From positions 124,001 through 188,000 of the forward strand of contig NZ_JADGMI010000005.1 in assembly GCF_015234305.1 (NCBI RefSeq): a stretch of DNA of 64,000 nt. Direction: 5' to 3'. A program made the translations under genes and the position numbers. The notes under the pieces were generated by a model that did no database searches, was not told the origin of the DNA, and saw only the letters and a list, made by a program, of their open reading frames with translations. The DNA is from Superficieibacter sp. 1612_C1. GTDB lineage: Bacteria > Pseudomonadota > Gammaproteobacteria > Enterobacterales > Enterobacteriaceae. Shown in pieces: positions 55,949 through 64,000 of the stretch; within the stretch, counting starts at the first letter, position 1, and every line of letters starts with the position of its first letter.

Positions 55949-56578
55949 ATGAAACTAAAATATGCGGGGCGTGGGGCAGTGCTGTTTATCGTCATCATCG
56001 CCACGGTATTTATCTACAATGCCATCGCCATTTATCATTTCAGCCTGGAGGATCAAACGCAAAAAGCCGACTGCGCCATCGTCGCGGGCGCGGGCATTCA
56101 GGGCGACCAGCCCTCGCCGGTGTTTCAGGCACGGCTCGATCACGCCGTTCATCTCTGGCAACAGGGGCTGGTGCGGATGGTTATCTTAACTGGCGGCCTC
56201 AGCGCTCATGCACAGCGATCCGACGCCGCCATCGCCCGCCAGTACCTGCTGGCGCAGGGGATCCCCGCCTCTGCCATCCTGATGGAAGAGACCTCAACAA
56301 AAACCCGCGAGAACGTTAAAAATGCCAGGACATTGATGCAGGAACAACATCTCACCACCGCCCTGATGGTCAGCGATCCTCTGCATATGCATCGCTTAAT
56401 GTTGATGGCCTGGGACAACAATATTCAGGCCTGGTCGTCCCCAACGCCTGGCTCGCAGTTCCGCAGCTGGTCTACTCGTCTTCCGATGCTGGCACAGGAG
56501 TCGTTCTGGTATACCGGTTATCGTATCTACCGCCTGATGCCGCATACCGCTGTACAAAAAGTCAGTACCCAGCGCTGA
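55949..56578 (+). CDS. YdcF/SanA-like DUF218 protein, membrane-anchored
   Basis: 209 aa. An N-terminal membrane anchor lies at about residues 8-28. A DUF218 domain follows: ADCAIVAGAG near 40, MVILTGGLS near 77, TSTKTRENVKNA near 115, MVSDPLHMHR near 139. Members include SanA, YdcF and ElyC, tied to envelope integrity and polysaccharide metabolism, but the biochemical activity of most is unknown. The gene lies between araD and polB, where E. coli has none. Its last codons contain the probable LexA box of polB. Start-site evidence is moderate. Confidence 0.83.
   Translation: MKLKYAGRGAVLFIVIIATVFIYNAIAIYHFSLEDQTQKADCAIVAGAGIQGDQPSPVFQARLDHAVHLWQQGLVRMVILTGGLSAHAQRSDAAIARQYLLAQGIPASAILMEETSTKTRENVKNARTLMQEQHLTTALMVSDPLHMHRLMLMAWDNNIQAWSSPTPGSQFRSWSTRLPMLAQESFWYTGYRIYRLMPHTAVQKVSTQR
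56550..56565. promoter_or_regulatory. Probable LexA box of polB
   Basis: CTG (56550-56552), 10 AT-rich bases (tacaaaaagt), CAG (56563-56565), matching the LexA consensus CTG-N10-CAG. E. coli polB (dinA) has a comparable box. It overlaps the -35 position of the promoter below and lies inside the 3' end of the upstream gene. Confidence 0.7.
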
Positions 56579-56591
56579 AAACGGTTATAAT
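56563..56591 (+). promoter_or_regulatory. Candidate polB promoter
   Basis: Perfect -10 TATAAT at 56586-56591, with a poor -35 (CAGTAC at 56563-56568) at 17 bp. The -35 overlaps the LexA box, so LexA would block polymerase. The polB GTG is 31 bp downstream. Confidence 0.6.
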
Positions 56592-56621
56592 AACGTCTGA
56601 TTTTATTGACGAGAACTGAGC

Positions 56622-58979
56622 GTGGCGCAGGCGCGAGAAGGCTTTATTTTAACCCGGCACTGGCGGGATACCCCGCAGGGGACGGAAGTGACATTCTGGC
56701 TGGCGACGGATAACGGTCCGCTGCACGTCACCCTGCCGCCGCAGGAATCCGTGGCCTTTATTGCTGCTGACCACGTCGCGCGCGCTGAGCAAACCTTAAG
56801 CGCCGAACATGGTTTTCGCCTCACGCCGCTTGAACTAAAAGATTTTCACCGTCGCCCGGTTTACGGGCTGTACTGCCGCTCTCACCGCCAGTTAATGAAC
56901 TATGAAAAACGGCTGCGCGAGAACGGCGTCACCGTGTATGAAGCTGACGTGCGCCCGCCAGAGCGCTTCCTGATGGAGCGTTTTATTACCGCACCGGTCT
57001 GGGTTGACGGTGATGAGCAGAATGGCGCACTGATTAACGCTCGCCTGAAGCCCAACCCGCACTATCGTCCGCCGCTGAAATGGGTATCGCTGGATATCGA
57101 AACGACCCGCCACGGCGAACTGTACTGTATTGGTCTTGAAGGCTGCGGTCAGCGGGTAGTCTATATGCTCGGGCAGCCCAACGGTGAAGATCCGCCCCTC
57201 GACTTTCACCTGGAGTATGTTGCCAGCCGTCCGCAGCTGCTGGAGAAACTTAACGCCTGGTTTGCGGAGCACGATCCGGACGTGCTAATCGGCTGGAACG
57301 TGGTGGGGTTTGATTTACGCATGCTGCAAAAGCATGCCGAACGCTATCGCATTCCACTGCGCCTGGGACGCGGTAACAGCGAGCTGGAGTGGCGCGAGCA
57401 CGGATTTAAAAACGGCGTGTTTTTCGCGCAGATGAACGGCCGGGTGATCATCGACGGCATTGACGCGCTGAAATCGGCATTCTGGAACTTCTCCTCATTC
57501 TCGCTGGAATCGGTGTCGCGAGAGCTGCTGGGCGAAGGGAAATCGATTGATAACCCGTGGGACCGGATGGACGAAATTGACCGCCGTTTCGCCGAAGATA
57601 AACCTGCATTAGCCACGTATAACCTCAAAGACTGCGAACTGGTGACCCGTATCTTCCATAAAACGGAGATCATGCCCTTCCTGCTGGAGCGGGCAACGGT
57701 CAACGGCCTGCCGGTTGATCGCCACGGCGGGTCGGTCGCCGCCTTCAGCCATCTCTATTTCCCGCGGATGCATCGCGCCGGATACGTTGCGCCGAATATG
57801 GGTTCGGTGCCGCCGCAGGCCAGTCCCGGCGGCTACGTGATGGACTCCCGGCCTGGCCTGTATGATTCGGTGCTGGTGCTGGACTATAAGAGCCTGTATC
57901 CGTCGATTATCCGCACCTTTCTGATCGACCCGGTCGGGCTGATTGAAGGCATGGCGCAGCCCGATCCCACCCACAGCACCGAAGGTTTTCTCGACGCGTG
58001 GTTTTCCCGCGACAAACACTGTCTGCCGGAGATCGTCAGCCAAATCTGGCACGGGCGCGAAGAAGCCAAACGTCAGGGCAACAAGCCATTGTCGCAGGCG
58101 CTGAAGATCATTATGAACGCCTTCTACGGGGTGCTCGGCACCAGCGCCTGTCGCTTTTTCGATCCACGTCTGGCCTCGTCGATCACCATGCGCGGCCATG
58201 CGATCATGCGTCAGACCAAAGCCCTGATCGAAGCGGAAGGTTATGACGTAATTTACGGCGACACCGACTCCACTTTTGTCTGGCTCAAACGTTCCCACAG
58301 TGAAGATGATGCCGCGCAGATTGGTCAGACGCTGGTGAAAAAAGTGAATGACTGGTGGAAGGCGGAGCTGAAAAAAGAGAACTTAACCAGCGCGCTGGAG
58401 CTGGAGTTTGAGACCCACTTCTGCCGCTTTTTGATGCCAACCATTCGCGGTGCCGAGACCGGCAGCAAAAAACGCTACGCCGGACTGATTCAGGAAGGCG
58501 AAAAACAGCAGATGGTATTTAAAGGGCTGGAAACCGTGCGCACCGACTGGACGCCGCTGGCGCAGCAGTTCCAGCAGGAGCTGTACCTGCGTATTTTCCG
58601 CCGCGAGCCTTATAAGGATTTCGTGCGTGAGACCATCGACAAACTGATGGCGGGTGAACTGGACGATCGGCTGGTCTATCGCAAACGTCTGCGCCGTCCG
58701 CTGAGCGAATATCAGCGTAATGTCCCACCGCACGTGCGCGCCGCGCGGCTGGCAGATGAAGAGAATCTGAAGCGCGGCCGCGCCGCGCAATATCAAAACC
58801 GCGGGACCATTAAATACGTCTGGACCACTAACGGGCCGGAGCCGGTTGATTACCAGCATTCACCCTTAGATTACGACCACTACCTGACCCGCCAGCTTGA
58901 GCCGGTCGCCGAAGGGATACTCCCCTTTATGAACGATAATTTTGCTACACTAGTGACGGGGCAACTGGGGCTATTTTGA
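56622..58979 (+). CDS. polB: DNA polymerase II (PolB)
   Basis: SOS-inducible B-family polymerase for repair and replication restart. 785 aa with a GTG start, two residues longer than E. coli (783). The Exo I motif DIET is near residue 156. Polymerase motif [11 protein letters not shown] is near 421, motif [13 protein letters not shown] near 500, and motif C YGDTDS near 545. The C terminus GQLGLF is a beta-clamp-binding motif. Confidence 0.98.
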   Translation: MAQAREGFILTRHWRDTPQGTEVTFWLATDNGPLHVTLPPQESVAFIAADHVARAEQTLSAEHGFRLTPLELKDFHRRPVYGLYCRSHRQLMNYEKRLRENGVTVYEADVRPPERFLMERFITAPVWVDGDEQNGALINARLKPNPHYRPPLKWVSLDIETTRHGELYCIGLEGCGQRVVYMLGQPNGEDPPLDFHLEYVASRPQLLEKLNAWFAEHDPDVLIGWNVVGFDLRMLQKHAERYRIPLRLGRGNSELEWREHGFKNGVFFAQMNGRVIIDGIDALKSAFWNFSSFSLESVSRELLGEGKSIDNPWDRMDEIDRRFAEDKPALATYNLKDCELVTRIFHKTEIMPFLLERATVNGLPVDRHGGSVAAFSHLYFPRMHRAGYVAPNMGSVPPQASPGGYVMDSRPGLYDSVLVLDYKSLYPSIIRTFLIDPVGLIEGMAQPDPTHSTEGFLDAWFSRDKHCLPEIVSQIWHGREEAKRQGNKPLSQALKIIMNAFYGVLGTSACRFFDPRLASSITMRGHAIMRQTKALIEAEGYDVIYGDTDSTFVWLKRSHSEDDAAQIGQTLVKKVNDWWKAELKKENLTSALELEFETHFCRFLMPTIRGAETGSKKRYAGLIQEGEKQQMVFKGLETVRTDWTPLAQQFQQELYLRIFRREPYKDFVRETIDKLMAGELDDRLVYRKRLRRPLSEYQRNVPPHVRAARLADEENLKRGRAAQYQNRGTIKYVWTTNGPEPVDYQHSPLDYDHYLTRQLEPVAEGILPFMNDNFATLVTGQLGLF

Positions 58980-59041
58980 TACGTGACGAATCCGTTGCCA
59001 TCCAGTACCATAGCGCCCTTTCCACTCCTGGACCCAATTCA

Positions 59042-59071
59042 GACCGCTGCCACCTTCGGATGGCAGAGGTC
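59042..59071 (+). other. Hairpin between polB and rapA
   Basis: Outer GACC/GGTC and inner CTGCCA/TGGCAG pairings around CCTTCGGA form a stable stem-loop 62 bp after polB and 40 bp before rapA. No T tract follows. It may mark the polB transcript end or be part of the rapA leader. Confidence 0.45.
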
Positions 59072-59110
59072 GGTTATTGCCTGCAATCAAAGAGATAGAG
59101 CCGAACACAT

Positions 59111-62017
59111 ATGCCTTTTACACTTGGTCAACGCTGGATCAGCGACACCGAAAGCGAACTAGGACTTGGTACTGTTGTCGCGATGGACGCGCGTACTGTC
59201 ACGCTGTTATTCCCGGCCACCGGCGAAAATCGCCTGTATGCACGCAGCGACTCTCCCGTGACCCGCGTCATGTTCAATCCGGGCGATACCGTAACAAGTC
59301 ATGAAGGCTGGCAACTGCACATTGATGACGTAAAAGAAGAAAATGGCCTGCTCGCCTATACCGGAACGCGGCTGGACACTGACGAAAAAGACGTTCTGCT
59401 GCGCGAAGTCTTCCTCGACAGCAAACTGGTGTTCAGCAAACCGCAGGATCGTCTGTTCGCCGGACAAATCGACCGTATGGATCGCTTCTCGCTGCGCTAT
59501 CGCGCGCGTAAATACCAGAGCGAACAGTACCGTATGCCGTACAGTGGCCTGCGCGGCCAGCGCACCAGCCTGATCCCGCATCAGCTCAACATTGCCCATG
59601 ACGTTGGCCGTCGCCACGCACCGCGCGTGCTGCTGGCTGATGAAGTCGGTTTGGGTAAAACCATCGAAGCCGGGATGATCCTGCATCAGCAACTGCTTTC
59701 TGGTGCGGCTGAGCGCGTACTGGTGGTGGTGCCGGAAACGTTGCAGCATCAGTGGCTGGTAGAAATGCTGCGTCGCTTTAACCTGCGTTTTGCGCTGTTT
59801 GACGATGAGCGTTATGCCGAAGCGCAGCACGATGCCGATAATCCGTTTGAAACCGAACAACTGGTGATCTGCTCGCTGGACTTCGTGCGTCGCAATAAAC
59901 AGCGCCTTGAGCATCTGTGTGATGCCGAGTGGGATCTGCTGGTAGTCGATGAAGCTCACCATCTGGTGTGGAGTGAAAGCGCACCGAGCCGCGAATATAG
60001 CGCCATTGAAGAACTGGCCGGTCACGTACCGGGGGTTCTGCTGCTGACCGCCACGCCGGAACAGCTCGGAATGGAAAGCCACTTTGCGCGCCTGCGCCTG
60101 CTGGATCCGGATCGCTTCCACGACTTCGCGCAGTTTGTGGAAGAACAGAATAACTACCGTCCGGTCGCCGACGCGGTCGCCCTGCTGCTGGCGGGCAATA
60201 AACTCAGCGACAGCGAACTGAATATGCTCGGTGAGCTGATCGGCGAACAGGATATTGAACCGCTGCTGCAAACGGCGAACAGCGACCGCGACGGCGCACA
60301 ATCCGCCCGTCAGGAACTGGTCTCCATGCTGATGGACCGTCATGGCACCAGCCGCGTCCTGTTCCGCAATACCCGTAACGGGGTGAAAGACTTCCCGAAA
60401 CGCGAACTGCATACCATCAAACTGCCGCTGCCGACCCAGTACCAGACCGCGATTAAAGTCTCCGGCATCATGGGCGCGCGCAAAAGCGCGGAAGACAGGG
60501 CGCGCGATATGCTCTATCCGGAGCAGATTTATCAGGAATTTGAAGGCGATACCGGCACCTGGTGGAACTTCGATCCGCGCGTGGAATGGCTGATGGGCTA
60601 TCTGACCAGCCACCGCTCGCAGAAAGTGCTGGTGATCTGTGCCCAGGCCACCACCGCCCTGCAACTGGAGCAGGTGCTGCGCGAGCGCGAAGGCATCCGC
60701 GCCGCGGTCTTCCACGAAGGCATGTCGATCATCGAACGCGACCGCGCCGCCGCGTGGTTTGGCGAAGAAGACAGCGGCGCGCAGGTACTGCTGTGCTCGG
60801 AAATCGGCTCTGAAGGGCGTAACTTCCAGTTTGCCAGCAACCTGGTGATGTTTGACCTGCCGTTTAACCCGGACCTGCTGGAGCAGCGTATCGGCCGTCT
60901 GGACCGTATCGGTCAGGCGCACGATATTCAGATCCACGTTCCTTATCTCGAAAGAACCGCACAGTCGGTGCTGGTACGCTGGTATCACGAAGGTCTGGAT
61001 GCGTTTGAGCATACCTGCCCGACCGGCCGCGCGATTTACGACACGGTGTATAACAATTTGATCAACTATCTGGCCGCCCCGGAAAACAGCGACGGCTTTG
61101 ATGAGCTGATCAAATCCTGCCGCGCGCAGCACGATGCGCTGAAAGCCCAGCTTGAACAGGGGCGTGACCGTCTGCTGGAGATCCACTCCAACGGCGGCGA
61201 GAAAGCGCAGGCGCTGGCAGAAAGTATTGAAGAGCAGGATGACGATACCAGCCTGATCGCCTTCGCCATGAACCTGTTTGACATCGTCGGCATTAACCAG
61301 GATGACCGCGGTGAAAACCTGATTGTCCTGACGCCGTCCGATCATATGCTGGTGCCAGATTTCCCCGGCCTGCCGGAAGATGGCTGCACTATTACGTTTG
61401 AGCGTGATATCGCGCTGTCGCGTGAAGATGCGCAGTTTATTACCTGGGAACATCCGCTGATCCGCAATGGTCTGGATCTGATCTTGTCCGGCGATACCGG
61501 CAGCAGCACCATTTCACTGCTGAAAAACAAGGCGCTGCCGGTAGGCACACTGCTGCTGGAACTGATCTACGTTGTCGAAGCACAGGCACCGAAACAGCTC
61601 CAGCTTAACCGCTTCCTGCCGCCGACACCGGTGCGCATGCTGCTGGATAAAAACGGCACTAACCTGGCCGCGCAGGTCGAGTTTGAGACCTTTAACCGCC
61701 AGCTCAGTGCGGTTAACCGTCATACCGGCAGCAAGCTGGTTAACGCCGTGCAGCAGGAGGTTCACGCCATTCTGCAACAGGGCGAAGCGCAGATTGAAAA
61801 AGCCGCCCGCCTGCTTATTGATGCGGCGCGCAGCGAGGCCGACGAGAAATTGTCTGCCGAATTGTCGCGTCTGGAAGCGCTGAAAGCTGTCAATCCGAAC
61901 ATTCGTGAGGATGAACTGGAGGCCATCGACAGCAACCGCCAGCAGGTGATGGAAAGCCTGAATCAGGCGGGCTGGCGTCTGGACGCGCTGCGTCTGATTG
62001 TCGTCACGCATCAGTAA
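59111..62017 (+). CDS. rapA: RNA polymerase recycling ATPase RapA (HepA)
   Basis: SWI2/SNF2-family translocase that binds core RNA polymerase and helps recycle it after transcription. 968 aa, the same as E. coli. The N-terminal Tudor-like domains (about residues 1-107) are followed by helicase motif [13 protein letters not shown] near 177, the DEAH motif [10 protein letters not shown] near 279, and motif [13 protein letters not shown] near 600. rluA follows 11 bp later in the same direction. Confidence 0.98.
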   Translation: MPFTLGQRWISDTESELGLGTVVAMDARTVTLLFPATGENRLYARSDSPVTRVMFNPGDTVTSHEGWQLHIDDVKEENGLLAYTGTRLDTDEKDVLLREVFLDSKLVFSKPQDRLFAGQIDRMDRFSLRYRARKYQSEQYRMPYSGLRGQRTSLIPHQLNIAHDVGRRHAPRVLLADEVGLGKTIEAGMILHQQLLSGAAERVLVVVPETLQHQWLVEMLRRFNLRFALFDDERYAEAQHDADNPFETEQLVICSLDFVRRNKQRLEHLCDAEWDLLVVDEAHHLVWSESAPSREYSAIEELAGHVPGVLLLTATPEQLGMESHFARLRLLDPDRFHDFAQFVEEQNNYRPVADAVALLLAGNKLSDSELNMLGELIGEQDIEPLLQTANSDRDGAQSARQELVSMLMDRHGTSRVLFRNTRNGVKDFPKRELHTIKLPLPTQYQTAIKVSGIMGARKSAEDRARDMLYPEQIYQEFEGDTGTWWNFDPRVEWLMGYLTSHRSQKVLVICAQATTALQLEQVLREREGIRAAVFHEGMSIIERDRAAAWFGEEDSGAQVLLCSEIGSEGRNFQFASNLVMFDLPFNPDLLEQRIGRLDRIGQAHDIQIHVPYLERTAQSVLVRWYHEGLDAFEHTCPTGRAIYDTVYNNLINYLAAPENSDGFDELIKSCRAQHDALKAQLEQGRDRLLEIHSNGGEKAQALAESIEEQDDDTSLIAFAMNLFDIVGINQDDRGENLIVLTPSDHMLVPDFPGLPEDGCTITFERDIALSREDAQFITWEHPLIRNGLDLILSGDTGSSTISLLKNKALPVGTLLLELIYVVEAQAPKQLQLNRFLPPTPVRMLLDKNGTNLAAQVEFETFNRQLSAVNRHTGSKLVNAVQQEVHAILQQGEAQIEKAARLLIDAARSEADEKLSAELSRLEALKAVNPNIREDELEAIDSNRQQVMESLNQAGWRLDALRLIVVTHQ

Positions 62018-62028
62018 CGGAATCGAAT

Positions 62029-62688
62029 ATGGGGATGGAAAACTACAATCCGCCGCAGGAGCCCTGGCTGGTCGTTCTGTATCAGGATGAACACATTATG
62101 GTAGTCAACAAGCCGAGCGGCCTGTTGTCCGTACCGGGGCGTCTTGAGGAGCATAAGGACAGCGTGATGACGCGCATTCAGCGTGATTATCCGCAGGCCG
62201 AATCCGTGCATCGTCTGGATATGGCCACCAGCGGCGTGATTGTGGTGGCGCTGACCAAAGCCGCCGAGCGGGAGCTGAAACGCCAGTTTCGCGAGCGCGA
62301 GCCGAAAAAACAGTACGTGGCGCGGATCTGGGGTCATCCGGCAAAAGCGGAAGGACTGGTGGATTTGCCGCTGATCTGCGACTGGCCGAATAGGCCAAAG
62401 CAGAAAGTCTGTTTTGAGACCGGTAAGGCGGCGCAAACGGAGTATGAGGTGGTGGAGTACGCGGCGGATAACACCGCTCGCGTGGTGCTGAAGCCAATTA
62501 CCGGGCGCTCGCACCAGTTGCGCGTGCATATGCTGGCGCTGGGCCATCCGATCCTCGGCGATCGGTTCTACGCTACGCCGGAGGCGCTGGCGTTAGCGCC
62601 ACGTCTGCTGCTGCACGCGGAGATGCTGACCATTACCCATCCGGCGTATGGCAGTTCGATGACCTTTAAGGTGCCAGCGAATTTCTGA
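62029..62688 (+). CDS. rluA: Dual-specificity pseudouridine synthase RluA
   Basis: Forms pseudouridine at 23S rRNA 746 and tRNA position 32. 219 aa, identical in length to E. coli. The catalytic Asp64 lies in the ESVHRLDMATSG motif, with VNKPSGLLSVPG upstream and ITGRSHQLRVHMLALGHPI downstream. It is probably co-transcribed with rapA. Confidence 0.97.
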   Translation: MGMENYNPPQEPWLVVLYQDEHIMVVNKPSGLLSVPGRLEEHKDSVMTRIQRDYPQAESVHRLDMATSGVIVVALTKAAERELKRQFREREPKKQYVARIWGHPAKAEGLVDLPLICDWPNRPKQKVCFETGKAAQTEYEVVEYAADNTARVVLKPITGRSHQLRVHMLALGHPILGDRFYATPEALALAPRLLLHAEMLTITHPAYGSSMTFKVPANF

Positions 62689-62721
62689 TAACGGTCCTCG
62701 TTGGCGCTGGCGAGGTGCCAT

Positions 62722-62827
62722 AATGCCCGGTGGCGCTGCGCTTACCGGGCCTACAGTTATGGCATAACTCGCTGATATTGTCGATTTTACAGGCCGGGTA
62801 AGGCGAAGCCGCCACCCGGCATTATCG
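62722..62827. repeat. REP/BIME pair between rluA and djlA
   Basis: Two REP units in opposite orientation at about 62722-62753 (GCCCGGTGGCGCTGCGC...ACCGGGC) and 62791-62827 (AGGCCGGGTAAGGCGAAGCC...ACCCGGC), separated by about 40 bp. They lie between convergent genes, like the pair at 7916-7995. Confidence 0.83.
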
Positions 62828-62864
62828 TGGGGTAATGGCATTATTCCGGGCCACGTTGTCGACC

Positions 62865-63680
62865 TTACTTAAATCCTTTCTGCTCTTTAATCAGCTCGTA
62901 CGCCTTCTGGATCTCCTGCGCTTTCTGCTTCGCCATCTCCATCATCTCCGGCGGCAGACCTTTTGCCACCAGCTTATCCGGATGATGTTCGCTCATCAGT
63001 TTGCGGTAAGCGCGCTTGATGGTCGTCCCGTCATCGGTCGGCTTCACGCCCAGCACGTTACAGGCATCTTCCAGCGTCGGTCCGCGCTGCGCCTGCTGCC
63101 AGCCGCCGGACTGCTGCTGATGCTGATATCCGCCGCCAAACTGCGCCCCCCCCTGCATCATGCGCAGGAACTGATCGAACTGCGTGCGGGAAATGCCTAA
63201 CTCCTCGGCAATCACATACAGCACTTCGCGTTCATTAGGATGCAATTGTCCGTCCGCAAACGCCGCCTGGATCTGAATTTCCAGAAACATCCGAATCAAA
63301 TCGGCACGGCCAAAACAGATGCTACGAAAGGCGCGCATTTTTTCACGTAGCGGGTAGTTATCCGCTTTACCCACGCGAAACGCCTGCTGGGCAGCGCTGC
63401 GTGATTCGCCGTGCAGATTCATGCGATCCATAAACACGCTGGCGATCTGGATATCCGCTTCCGTGACGCGGCCTTTCGATTTGGTTAAATGGCCCATCAC
63501 CTCGAAGGTAGTGGCGAAAAACAGCGATTGTCGCTCCTGTTGATTGGCAAACCAGTTCAGCCGACGGCTTCGCGCCTTATCAAACATATGGCCTATCAGC
63601 AGCCCCAGCACCGCGCCCCAGAAGCCGCCGCCCATCATTAATGCCACTGCTACGCCAATCACTTTGCCCCAATACTGCAT
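62865..63680 (-). CDS. djlA: Co-chaperone DjlA
   Basis: Membrane-anchored DnaJ-like protein that stimulates DnaK. 271 aa. One N-terminal membrane segment (about residues 7-30, with the GXXXG-rich [16 protein letters not shown]) is followed by a TerB-like central domain and a Gln-rich linker. The C-terminal J domain has the HPD motif in [12 protein letters not shown]. In E. coli it affects colanic acid through Rcs. It is divergent from lptD. Confidence 0.96.
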   Translation of the reverse strand: MQYWGKVIGVAVALMMGGGFWGAVLGLLIGHMFDKARSRRLNWFANQQERQSLFFATTFEVMGHLTKSKGRVTEADIQIASVFMDRMNLHGESRSAAQQAFRVGKADNYPLREKMRAFRSICFGRADLIRMFLEIQIQAAFADGQLHPNEREVLYVIAEELGISRTQFDQFLRMMQGGAQFGGGYQHQQQSGGWQQAQRGPTLEDACNVLGVKPTDDGTTIKRAYRKLMSEHHPDKLVAKGLPPEMMEMAKQKAQEIQKAYELIKEQKGFK

Positions 63681-63863
63681 ATACTCCCCAAATCGTCATG
63701 CCTGCGACTAAAATATGTTTTATCATACCCGTCATTCAATGCCGTGCCTAACACAAGGGCATGAAACGGGCAGGATTAAGACTAGCGCGATGCGGATGAG
63801 TAAGTTAGTCTCTGACCGTTTGCTAGTCGCTACGCCACTGATGACGGAACAACAATAAAACGT

Positions 63864-64000
63864 ATGAAAAAACGTATTCCCACCCTTCTGGCCACCATGA
63901 TCGCCAGCGCCCTGTACAGCCAGCAGGGTATGGCCGCCGATCTCGCCTCGCAGTGTATGCTGGGCGTGCCGAGCTATAACCGTCCTCTGGTGGAGGGCGA
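63864..64000 (+). CDS. lptD: LPS-assembly protein LptD, N-terminal part (partial)
   Basis: The first 45 codons are inside the window. The signal peptide [20 protein letters not shown] continues QGMAADL, with cleavage after AlaAla; the mature N terminus [17 protein letters not shown] includes the first conserved cysteine of the LptD disulphides. LptD is the outer-membrane barrel that, with LptE, inserts LPS. The 183-bp gap to divergent djlA should hold its promoter; I could not identify a clear sigmaE site. Confidence 0.93.
   Translation, partial: MKKRIPTLLATMIASALYSQQGMAADLASQCMLGVPSYNRPLVEG

Noticed and set aside
59207-61453. 748-codon open frame on the minus strand opposite rapA
   Set aside because: It lies entirely antisense to the conserved rapA gene, has no recognisable domain, and arises from the high third-position GC of rapA.
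63700-63863. SigmaE promoter for lptD
   Set aside because: I looked for a GGAACTT-N16-TCAAA-like pair and found no convincing match.

Overview
The window is an enterobacterial chromosome segment of high coding density. It holds the dcw cell-division and peptidoglycan cluster and the stretch running from ampE through leu, thi and ara to lptD. Gene order and protein lengths match the 2-min region of the Escherichia/Salmonella/Citrobacter group, in the opposite orientation to the E. coli K-12 map. AraC of 281 aa, AraB of 569 aa, a 60-aa SgrT and the accessory genes make E. coli K-12 itself unlikely. A Citrobacter or a near relative of Salmonella is my best guess; the species cannot be fixed by eye.

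Layout. 1-8.4 kb: ampE (partial), ampD, nadC, the cryptic type IV pilus genes ppdD-hofB-hofC, guaC, coaE-zapD-yacG and mutT. 8.4-29.9 kb (minus strand): secA, secM, lpxC, then the dcw cluster read backwards from ftsZ to mraZ, driven by a recognisable Pmra promoter with MraZ boxes. 30.4-35.2 kb: cra, ilvH, ilvI and leuO (minus). 35.7-40.7 kb: leucine operon with promoter, leader peptide leuL, attenuator and leuABCD (plus). 40.66-42.37 kb: an accessory island. 42.4-49.8 kb: setA, the sRNA sgrS with sgrT, sgrR, a TPP riboswitch, thiBPQ and yabI. 49.9-55.2 kb: araC, the ara control region and araBAD, with REP elements between araA and araD. 55.4-56.6 kb: two unassigned membrane-linked genes. 56.6-64 kb: polB with a probable LexA box, rapA, rluA, djlA and the start of lptD.

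The main accessory finding is the island between leuD and setA. Two 432-bp direct repeats, about 93% identical by hand alignment, each carry a complete hok/sok-type type I toxin-antitoxin locus. Each has a 50-aa Hok-like toxin, an overlapping mok-like leader ORF, an antisense sok promoter and terminator, and complementary mRNA ends. They flank a second type I 3-dehydroquinate dehydratase gene. The toxins fall below ordinary ORF size cut-offs.

The remaining genes form ordinary pathways: peptidoglycan precursor synthesis with division, Sec export, lipid A, branched-chain amino acids, thiamine uptake, arabinose use and glucose-phosphate stress. Several have readable regulatory signals: SecM arrest motif, leu attenuator, TPP riboswitch, SgrS pairing segment, AraC and CRP sites, MraZ boxes. 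No tRNA, rRNA, CRISPR array, prophage or insertion sequence was seen.
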